The notes below the pieces were generated by a model. The model was not told the DNA's origin. It searched no databases and saw nothing but the letters and a program-made list of their open reading frames with translations. A program made the translations under genes and the position numbers. 64,000 nucleotides of DNA from Dactylis glomerata (Eukaryota; Streptophyta; Magnoliopsida; Poales; Poaceae), in assembly GCA_007115705.1 (NCBI GenBank), contig QXEO01000236.1, positions 1,985,392 through 2,049,391 of the forward strand. Reading direction: 5' to 3'. Positions 56,055 to 64,000 of this stretch are shown here, in pieces (the first letter of the stretch is position 1; every line of letters begins with the position of its first letter).

Positions 56055-56565
56055 GTACGTTTCTCGTCAACTCCGTACTTGCAAAAATTCTATTTGATTC
56101 TGGCGCGTTGCACTCGTTTGTCATGGAGAACTTCATGGATAAGGGTAGACTGAAACCTAGTCGCAGGGATAGACTCATGATAGTACAAATTCCTGGGTCA
56201 TCGGTCAAGACCCAGCTGTCCTGCAGAGACGTCCCAGTAGAACTCTACGGTGAGAAGTTCCAAGCGGATTTAATTGTTCTAGGCACCAAAGGATTGGATG
56301 TGGTACTAGGAATGGACTAGATGTCCAAGTACAAGGGGCACATTGATTGTGCTCGAAAGGCCATAACCATAACCAGCAGTAGCGGAGTTCAGATTGAGCA
56401 TGTAGCCACCATGCCACCCCGCAAAGCCTACTACAAGAAGTCTGTCTCTGGTGGTATGTGAATACCCCGACGTCTTCCCTGAGGAGTTGCCAAGTATGCC
56501 CCCTGATCGGGATATCGAGTTCGTGATGGAGTTGATTCCCGGAACAGCCCCCATTGCTCAGTGAC
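56055..56565 (+). pseudogene. T1 protease/pol fragment, cut by T2
   Basis: Continuation of the T1 gag-pol after S3. The retropepsin motif LFDSGALHSF (DSGA at 56096-56107) and [16 protein letters not shown] are intact. Then a TAG replaces the Trp codon in the T2-equivalent GMDWMS, and a frameshift near 56450 precedes the [19 protein letters not shown] linker to RT. The fragment stops at 56565, where T2 inserts (flank GTGAC, 56561-56565). No RT core is present within the window for T1. Confidence 0.88.
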
Positions 56566-59500
56566 TGTAACAACTCAAAAATTGTAATCCACTTCTTATT
56601 AAATAAAGTACCAAATTTTGGACCCAGATAAAACTTTTTTTCTAGTATTTTATGCATACATGTATTTTCTATTCTATGTATTCTATGATTGCATGTGTGT
56701 TATTTTTGATTGAGCCTTGGTTAGATAATTCTAAGTGAACCAACAGAATCAATTGAGAAAGATAATAAGAAGCAAAGAAACCAGAAATAAAAATAAGAAA
56801 GAAAAAGAGAAGATTGAGATGATCTAGGAAATCTGTTTGACTACACCACTTTGAGCCCTTAGATTAAGAAATCTACAGCTCACCTTCATGTTTGGCCTGT
56901 TAGTTGAGCTTCACCAAGTTATGGACTAACTCAACCAACAAAGATCTACCAAAAATTCAAACTAGAGCATCACTCAAACTTGAGCCAAAGTTTGAATCCG
57001 AAATAGTAACCATACCCAATTTTGAAATATAAATTTCTGCAAAACTTCTTCTTTCTCCACAACAAAAATATGACTGGATACCTTGGCCAATATGATGAGC
57101 ACTCAAACTGGAAAATTTCAAAAATTTGAATTTCAAACTCTTGCGGGCATTTCGTCGAACACTGGCAGAAGGAAATCAAATCAAATCGAGTTCACTGGTG
57201 CTGCACTGTTCTAGCTCGTCCAAGCGTTGTAGCCATGCTCCTGGACGGTGCCTCGATCGACTCCAGTGCCCCCAGCCCCGACCCAAGCCAGGAGAAGCGG
57301 GGGGGAGACGAGGTTTGCGCCCAGGGCCCCCTCCCAGTCACCTTCTTCCCTGCACGATGCCGACCATCTTGGAGGCGCCAGAGCAGACCCACAGCACCCC
57401 GCGGCCAAGCCATAACCCTCCCAGCACGCGAGCGTGGCCGCCGTGACCGGGGAGAGCTTCAAACGCAGCCAGGACCCCCGAGCCGGCGAGCTTCTGGTCG
57501 CCTTGTTCCTCGACGCTCTGGCCTATAAAAGGCCCCGCCGATCAAATGAAGCAACTCACCCAGTCCCCAGCTACCTTCCAGACATGCTCGCTTAGCCCCG
57601 CTTGCCCTAGCTCGCCATCGCCAGCCCCACCGGAGTGGTACTGGACAAGCGGAGCGCCGCCGCGTTCGACCACCTGGGAGCAAGCTGCTGCAGGGAATCG
57701 GTGGAGGAGACGCACCGCAGCCGATCCCGCACGTCGCCGACGAGCTCTGCATCCTCTACGCCACTCCCTCGCCGTCGAACAGTCTTCGCTGCAACGCAGG
57801 TGAGCTCCCGCCCGTGCTGAGGAAGACGATGAACCTGAGCCGTCCGATCTTGATCCAACGCTAGCTTACCGATTCGGGAATGTTAAGTGCGCTGACACCC
57901 CGACCCCACCTGTCAGCATCATTTTTATTTCTTTTCCCACCCCGCGCGAAACGGTATCGGCCGGCCCGTTCGGGTTTGATTCGAATTGGGCCCAGCCAGT
58001 TAGATTCGGTCCGTTTCAACTTTTATTTAGTTTCCCGCCTTTTCGATTTAATTCAAAACTGTTTCAGATATGATTTTCAAATTTAATTTCCAAGAGAGTT
58101 ACAAATCCATTTGTAGCAAACAAATATGCATTGGAAAGCTTATAAAATACTCTACCCAATAAAACTGGTTAGAATTCAAAATAAGTTAAGAATTAAATTA
58201 GGTATGAATAGTGTGACCCTAGCTTTATTAACCCTTGAATATTTCTAGAAAATTACGTAAGCCATCAAAAATCATGAAAATTAAAATGTGAACTCACTAA
58301 TGACCCCTTTTTCTGTTAGTCAACCCTAATCAACCCCAAACCCTATTAGTGTGATCAAGTAGACCCTAACCCAATCCTATTTGGTAACATAAAATGATAG
58401 TTCATTATTGCACACTTAGAATTAATTTGCCCTCAATATCAATTCACTTAGTGGATCCATCCCACTTGAACTAGTTTCAATACCCCTAAACCAATACCAA
58501 TGTTTAGAAAATGAACCACTTAGGACACTTAGTAGAAATTCTAACTTGCACACTTAATGCAAACTTGGAAGAAACCATGCAAACCAATTCAAATAAAATC
58601 CAACATGGATGCTATGGTTAGCAAACCTTTATGTGTGTATGGTATGCTGCTAGCCTTGTGTAGTGATTGGGTGTTTTGTGTTTATTCGTTATTAGACGCT
58701 AGTATTGCCGAGGAGGATATTGGAGGGGATTATTATTATCAAGAAGAAGAAGAAGAATACCCCGGACACTTTGCCAACCAAGGCAAGCCATCTTTTGATT
58801 CATACTCCCAATGCCTAGTTTTGATAATTGCATTCTACTTGTTTAAATAAATTGCATGATTGAATTGCTAGAGTAGAATGATAGAAGTAAAGTAGTATCT
58901 TGTTTAGCAAGAGCATCAAGCTGAGTTTATCCAACTCGATTTAGTGGTCATCACTCAATGTAGCTGCTTAGTCGCTAATAATATTGAGGCCATCTATAAG
59001 GGGAACTCTAGTTGGAATTGGTGATTTGAACTTGAAACTTGATTTGGAAGATTCTCCTACATGATGGTTTTATGAAAGAAAATAATCTTGACTAAGAACT
59101 ATGGAATGTATTTCTCAATTGACAACGAGTGATGTACTATGGGAGCCAATTATACCGTACAACCATATTACCCCTATATGGGAAGGGGCTTAATCCGTAG
59201 CTTGTTTATCCTAGTATGGGAGGCCTTGTATCAAATCTTCATGGAAGGACACCGTACGCGGTTACTTCTGGACCAGGTGGATTCCACTAACCCGGCACCC
59301 GGGATGGGCAGAACTAGAGGCGCCGGAGCGGGGTTTCCGTATCCCGGGCTCTAGGAAAGGATCCTATACTAGGGTGAGCAAGTGAAAGGTTTTGTTTGAT
59401 TATCTGAACCTCGCATACTTTGTGTATGTCGAACCGTGGATTTCTCCCGGCAGATGTATCGAATCTTGTGGGTAAAGTGTACCCCTCTGCAGAGGTTTTC

Positions 59501-60152
59501 AAACTATTCGAATAGCCGCGTCCGCGGACATGGACGGTTGGCAAGCTGTGCCTGGCTTTTGTCAATAATGAAAACAACTTATGGTGAACTTGGTGAATGA
59601 CATGAATTGACGTGACTTGATTTGAAAATGATGTTGACACACTTGAAATTCCTCTTTAGATTGAACTTAGAGAACTAAACCTCTTTTCTACCAATGAACA
59701 TTCTTGGGAAATAAAACTAGCTTTTTGCAAATCAACTTAGTGCTTAGTCCACCATACCAACCTTGCATATCTACTTCCTCATGTCAATTATAAGATGGTT
59801 TGCGAGTGCATCCAATGTACTCATGGCTGTGTCCCTGGCTATCAACTTGGCCAGACTATGGGGAAGAATACCAGGAGGAAGGGTATGAGGAAGAGTACCA
59901 GAACTAAGCTCGTCTCCATGAGTCGCCATTTGCCTGTAGGGTGAAGGCATGGACCCGAAGACGTTATTTCCGCTGATATATTGTGTTGTAATATGACCTG
60001 GTCTATATGACCATTGTATTTGAACCATCGTATTGTAATGTCTATGGAACTGTTTACCAACTACGTTATGTATATCGCAACAATGGTTCTGGGATTGCGG
60101 TGGAATATATAACGGGCACTTCAAATTTGTTATCAAATTTGAGGTCGTCACA
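56566..60152 (+). repeat. T2 5' LTR (about 3.59 kb)
   Basis: Begins TGTAACAACTC and ends GAGGTCGTCACA, 3 bases before the PBS. A TATAAAA box lies at 57524-57530 within GC-rich sequence. A 97-residue acidic/Tyr frame (58557-58850) and the STWPDYGEEY-type frame (near 59840-59902) have counterparts in T1 and T0. The 3' LTR is outside the window. LTRs this long with an initiator-Met PBS fit the Tekay/Del lineage, but that assignment is inference because integrase and any chromodomain lie beyond 64000. Confidence 0.85.
57524..57530 (+). promoter_or_regulatory. T2 LTR TATA box
   Basis: TATAAAA in the context GCCTATAAAAGGCC, within GC-rich LTR sequence. Confidence 0.7.
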
Positions 60153-60155
60153 AGT

Positions 60156-60167
60156 TGGTATCAGAGC
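60156..60167 (+). promoter_or_regulatory. T2 primer binding site (initiator tRNA-Met)
   Basis: TGGTATCAGAGC is the classic plant Ty3/Ty1 PBS complementary to the 3' end of initiator tRNA-Met. Confidence 0.92.
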
Positions 60168-60367
60168 CTAGGCTGACCTTAGGAGACCTTAGTTAGAATG
60201 GGCGTTAATTGAAACTTGGATAAAAGAAAAGATACAAGTAACGGTTGCAAAAATTGCTTAGTCTTTCCTATCTATTTACAAAGCTTTGTACATGATTCAG
60301 TTTTGTCTACTTAAAATTTTGCACACTTGAGTTGATCACTAACTTAGCCAAATTTAAAATTTTGTAG

Positions 60368-61150
60368 ATGGCCCTGGTATTCACTGAGCAGTACCAGTTG
60401 GGCCATGGTGGCAGCCTTTGTTTCAAGCGCGACCTCACCACCCTGACCTTGTTCCTGAACCGTTTGTACCCGGAGTTCAAGGGAGCCGTGCTCAATGAGC
60501 ACCCAGATGGAGAGCTACGGTGGCTTATCCGAGCCAGTTGCCGTGGCAAGAAGGGGATTTTGGGTTCCCCAAGGGTCAAGTTTGAGCTTGTGGAGAACAC
60601 TTGGGCCGATGGTTTGGTCCGAGAGATGCAGGAGATGCACGCCCGCTTGTGCGGACTGCACGTTGAGGAGGTTCAGGGAGAGCGCTTCAGGAACTTTGCT
60701 CGGCGTGATGCGGACGGGCGTCCCGCAAACATGCCCGGGCAGAATGAGCCGAGTACCTACATCGATCACATGGACTTCTTGCTGTACTCCACTCAGCAGG
60801 AGGCCGACCGTGCCCGTACTAGGGCCAACCTCGAGCACTTTGCACTGGTGGAGGCGAGGAGCACTATCAGGATCCTTGCGAAGGAGCGCAAGAGCCTTCG
60901 TCGCCAGCGTGATGAGAAGGATCAGGACATGGAGGAGTTGAAGGCCAATGTGGCGGAGCTGACGGAGTACATTGAGAGTCTTGAGGATCACCTTGGTGAG
61001 GAGGAAGGCATTGATCTCCGCAAGGAGGATAATGCCCTCATTAGTGATGAGGATGACTTCATGGAGGATCTTGATGATCCGGAAGAGGGTGGGCACAATG
61101 GATTCATTGTGAGTGACGAGGAGGAAGACCCCGAGGAGCCCGCTGTTTAG
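60368..61150 (+). CDS. T2 accessory ORF between LTR and gag (260 aa, coiled coil, acidic tail)
   Basis: Intact ORF from ATG 60368 to TAG 61150. Residues 1-145 look globular (FTEQYQLGHGG, WLIRASCRGKKG, ENTWADGLVREMQEMH). Residues about 145-215 are strongly helical with coiled-coil character (Arg/Glu/Leu-rich, ILAKERKSLRRQRDEKD). Residues 216-260 are very acidic (several DEE/EEE runs). There is no zinc knuckle, signal peptide or membrane span. It sits 216 bases after the LTR and 277 bases before gag, in a different frame from gag. A decayed homolog lies in T1 (46440-47297). I know of no characterised function; RNA/protein scaffolding or host-chromatin contact are guesses. Confidence 0.8.
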   Translation: MALVFTEQYQLGHGGSLCFKRDLTTLTLFLNRLYPEFKGAVLNEHPDGELRWLIRASCRGKKGILGSPRVKFELVENTWADGLVREMQEMHARLCGLHVEEVQGERFRNFARRDADGRPANMPGQNEPSTYIDHMDFLLYSTQQEADRARTRANLEHFALVEARSTIRILAKERKSLRRQRDEKDQDMEELKANVAELTEYIESLEDHLGEEEGIDLRKEDNALISDEDDFMEDLDDPEEGGHNGFIVSDEEEDPEEPAV

Positions 61151-61426
61151 ATCCGAGATCCACATGTTATCTAGCTATGAGTTCCACTTTATGTTCACTT
61201 CGTGTAGGTGTGAGTTGTATCCCCCTCTCTAGTAGACGAGTCGCAATGGTTTAATGTAAACCATTTGTAATGTGTGAACTCGTATGTATGATATGTTTGT
61301 TGAGTGTTGAATGAAATATGAATTTGGCTCTTAAGGCCTTAGTAAGACAAAAATTGCATCATCCATGTTACCTTTAAATCTTAGCAAATTAGCTTTTCCC
61401 TCTTGTCTTACACACCTTATCTTCAG

Positions 61427-62500
61427 ATGCCGCGAGCACCACCACCCCCGAACCCGGAAATGGCCGAACTGCTAAGGATGATCATGGAAGATCGGGAAGC
61501 AGCCCGAGCTGAACGCCAAGCTAACTTGGCCACTCTTCAGCAGATAACCCAGATGGCAATGAACCACAACAATGGCAATGGCCATGGCAATGGTGAAGGA
61601 GAAAACAATGGCAATGGTGATCACCGATCCAAGTTGAGGAATTTCCAAAACACCAACCCTCCTATGTTCACTAAGTCTGAAGAGCCCTTAGATGCCGATG
61701 ACTGGCTTCGCACGATGGAAAACAATTTGGCAGTCGCCGAAGTTGGTGAAAATGAGAAGGTTTTGTACACCACCCACTATCTTGCTGGAGCAGCGAGAGC
61801 TTGGTGGGATAGCACCCGTGCAATGCAAGCCCCAGGGTATGTGATGCCTTGGGAGGAGTTCAAGAGCAAGTTTAGCAAAGCCCATGTTCCATTGGGATTG
61901 GTTAAAAGGATGAGAGATGAGTTCAGAAATCTGAAGCAAGGTTCCCTATCTGTGGTGGATTACCGTGACAAGTTCCTTACCTTGTCTAGGTATGCACCCG
62001 ATGACACCGACACCATGGAGAAGAAGCAAGAAAGGTTTCTGGATGGACTTCATGATGAGATGCAATGTGTCTTAGTCAGCATTCCCTTTGCCGACCTGGA
62101 GTCATTGGTTGACTCTGCCATTCAGATGGAAGGCAAACTCAAGCAAGCTACCGAGAACCGCAAGCGCCGTATGATGTATCAAGGCAACTCGAGCAACCCG
62201 CAGAAGCCAAGGGGAAATGCACCTATGGGTTTCGCCCCTAGACCTATGAGGCCGTCTGCACCTGCTCCACGCCCCAACTATCCCAATCGTCCACCCGGCA
62301 ATAACTTCAACCGTGCACCTCCAAGACCAAGTGGAAACAACTTCAACACCAATACTCCAAGGCCAAATGGCGCCCCTGTGTTACCCAAGCCAGGTGACAA
62401 GTCTGGTGTTACCTGTTATGAGTGCGGACTCAAAGGGCACTACTCCAATGAGTGCCCCAAGAAGCTGAATGATGCATCCAAGACAACTGCTCCTGTTTAG
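61427..62500 (+). CDS. T2 gag (Ty3 type)
   Basis: I chose ATG 61427 (MPRAPPPPNPEM) by alignment with T1; an in-frame ATG at 61403 is also possible. Gag core motifs are DADDWLRTMENNL, LAGAARAWWDSTRAM, FKSKFSKAHVP and RNLKQGSLSV. They are followed by a Pro/Asn/Arg-rich linker with repeated NNFN units and the CCHC knuckle CYECGLKGHYSNEC (about 62413-62454). It ends at TAG 62498-62500, where the T1 frame has no stop. The downstream phase continues directly into pol. CAG-to-TAG mutation is the simplest explanation. Confidence 0.92.
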   Translation: MPRAPPPPNPEMAELLRMIMEDREAARAERQANLATLQQITQMAMNHNNGNGHGNGEGENNGNGDHRSKLRNFQNTNPPMFTKSEEPLDADDWLRTMENNLAVAEVGENEKVLYTTHYLAGAARAWWDSTRAMQAPGYVMPWEEFKSKFSKAHVPLGLVKRMRDEFRNLKQGSLSVVDYRDKFLTLSRYAPDDTDTMEKKQERFLDGLHDEMQCVLVSIPFADLESLVDSAIQMEGKLKQATENRKRRMMYQGNSSNPQKPRGNAPMGFAPRPMRPSAPAPRPNYPNRPPGNNFNRAPPRPSGNNFNTNTPRPNGAPVLPKPGDKSGVTCYECGLKGHYSNECPKKLNDASKTTAPV

Positions 62501-64000
62501 CAACAGCGCCGTGTGGGAAATGGCAAGAACTATCCACCAAGGAACCAGCCTCGCTCTCAAGGCCGTCTGAATCACATGAATGTTGAAGAAGCTCAGGAAG
62601 CAACCGACATTGTGCTTGGTATGTTCCCTGTTAACTCAGTTCTTGCAAGAGTTCTGTTTGATTCTGGAGCTTCCCACTCATTTGTTACCCAATTATTCGT
62701 TGATAAAAGTGGACTTCAACCCACACCCTTGAAAGATGTCATGTCTGTGCAAATTCCCGGGTCAGTAACCAAAGCCAGTTGTACCTGTTTGGCAGTACCC
62801 ATAGAAATCCATGGGATCTCATTCTTAGCCAGTTTGATTGTGTTAGGAACCAAAGGATTGGAAGTGGTCCTAGGTATGGATTGGATGTCTCAACACCAAG
62901 GAATTATAGATTGTGCCAAAAAGACCATCACCATGAGAAGTAGCCACGGAGTTTTAGTAAAGCATGTGTCCGTCAAACCCATCCCAATCCCCAGATGTCA
63001 TAAGAGTATATCAGGACCAACTTTGGAGCAAGTCCCCATCGTCTGTGAATACCCGGATGTGTTTCCCGATGAGCTACCCGGAATGCCACCGGATCGGGAT
63101 ATCGAGTTTATCATTGAGCTTATTCCCGGAACTGGATCAATAGCCCAACGACCCTATCGTATGAACCCAGCTGAACTAGTGGAGTTGAAGAAGCAATTGG
63201 ATGACCTCTTGAGTAAAGGATTGATTCAGCCAAGTTCTTCTGCTTGGAGATCACCCGTTCTGTTTGTGGATAAAAGTGACGGTTCCAGCCGACTGTGCAC
63301 TGATTATTGCAAGCTAAACGATGTGACCATCAAGAACAAGTATCCTCTCCCAAAGATTGAAGATTTGTTTGACCAATTGACTGGAGCCAGAGTCTTCTCA
63401 AAGATAGATCTTAGAACTGGATACCATCAACTGAAGATCCGTGCAACAGATATCCCCAAAATAGCCTTCACGACCCGATACGGATTGTATGAGTACACCG
63501 TAATGTCATTTGGATTAACCAATGCCCCTGCTTATTTCATGAACCTCATGAATAAGGTTTTTATGGAATTCTTGGATAAGTTTGTTGTTGTCTTCATTGA
63601 TGACATTCTTATCTACTCCAAATCCGAAGAAGAGCATGCAACCCATTTGAGATTAATCTTAGAAACCCTAAGAGAGCATCAGCTGTATGCCAAGTTCAGT
63701 AAATGTGAGTTCTGGTTGAAGGAAGTTGGATTCTTAGGCCATGTATTATCAGCGGGAGGAATATCCGTAGACCCCAAGAAGATCAAATCAGTCATGGAAT
63801 GGGAAGCCCCTACCACTCAAACTGAAGTTCGAGGCTTTCTCGGATTAGCGGGATATTACCGCAAGTTTGTTGAAGGATTTTCCAGTATTGCCCGGCCAAT
63901 GACCCAACTGTTGAAGAAAGACAAGAAGTTTGAATGGACCCCTAAGTGTGAAGAGAGTTTTCAAGAGCTCAAGAGGCGACTGGTGACCGCCCCCATCCTA
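62501..64000 (+). CDS. T2 pol, protease and reverse transcriptase (partial, runs off window)
   Basis: Same phase as gag and open for 500 codons to the window edge. The retropepsin has DSGA at 62661-62672 followed by SHSFV, and [15 protein letters not shown]. The linker has [17 protein letters not shown] domain: [49 protein letters not shown] and the catalytic FIDD at 63593-63604. The RT thumb and start of RNase H follow ([23 protein letters not shown]). All are canonical for Ty3-type pol. There is no nonsense codon after 62500 within the window. RNase H, integrase and any chromodomain would follow beyond 64000. Confidence 0.93.

Noticed and set aside
58557..58850. 97-aa ORF as a host gene
   Set aside because: It is inside the T2 LTR, with related sequence in the T1 LTR. 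It is discussed only as a possible LTR-encoded peptide.
1..64000. CRISPR arrays, bacterial operons, ribosome binding sites, riboswitches
   Set aside because: The sequence is a plant nuclear repeat landscape. No spaced short-repeat arrays or prokaryotic gene organisation were seen.

Overview
The window is nuclear, repeat-dense grass DNA. The nested long-LTR retrotransposons, together with plant L1-type LINEs, a CACTA end and Helitrons, point to a large-genome grass, most likely Triticeae (wheat, barley, rye or relatives). This is an inference from element type, not a species identification. I found no convincing host gene, no rRNA or tRNA gene and no CRISPR array. Almost all coding capacity belongs to transposable elements, most of it broken.

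Layout: 1-563 is unassigned flank. 564-2992 is a Helitron-like element (H1). 3085-6200 is a decayed LINE (LINE-a) split by a solo LTR (4562-6037, TSD GCAAC). 6201-6345 is a CACTA-type end. 6346-9236 is the decayed 3' half of an Athila-type element (A2). 9237-9453 and 18861-19508 are two pieces of one minus-strand LTR (T0), split by a complete 9.4-kb Athila-type element A1 (9454-18855, TSD ACCCT, both LTRs 1398 bp). A1 keeps gag-protease and a downstream ORF but has no room for RT, RNase H or integrase. 19509-28195 is a plus-strand Sabrina/WHAM-like element (S1); its 5' LTR holds a solo LTR (S0, 20070-21700, TSD GTAGT), and its 3' LTR is cut by S2. 28196-39747 is a minus-strand relative (S2). 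S2 holds an unassigned block (32849-33770) and a 5'-truncated LINE (LINE-b); LINE-b in turn holds an 843-bp poly(A) retroposon with a 19-bp TSD. 39748 to 56565 is a long-LTR Ty3-type element (T1, PBS for initiator tRNA-Met). Its LTR contains a second Helitron (H2, 42511-44406), its gag-pol is split by a complete Sabrina-like element S3 (48786-56054, TSD GTACG, both LTRs 1647 bp), and it is then split again by T2. T2 (56566 to beyond 64000) is a related Ty3-type element with an open gag-pol frame running off the window.

Order of events follows from the nesting: A2 before T0 before A1 and S1; S1 before S0 and S2; S2 before LINE-b (before its retroposon) and before T1; T1 before H2, S3 and T2. 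By hand count the LTR pairs differ at roughly 58/1398 positions (A1) and 53/1647 positions (S3), which suggests insertions of order 1-2 million years ago under usual grass LTR rates.

The most unusual signals are: (1) an uncharacterised coiled-coil/acidic accessory ORF between the 5' LTR and gag, found in both T1 and T2; (2) a GC-rich palindrome conserved in the promoter region of many different LTRs and again inside A1 just upstream of its second ORF, as if that ORF had its own LTR-like promoter; (3) a protease-like domain in S1 and S3 that shares the same loss of the catalytic D-[ST]-G-A motif; (4) PBS-like sequences trapped inside the U5 ends of S1 and S2 LTRs; (5) a Helitron with a duplicated 3' terminus.
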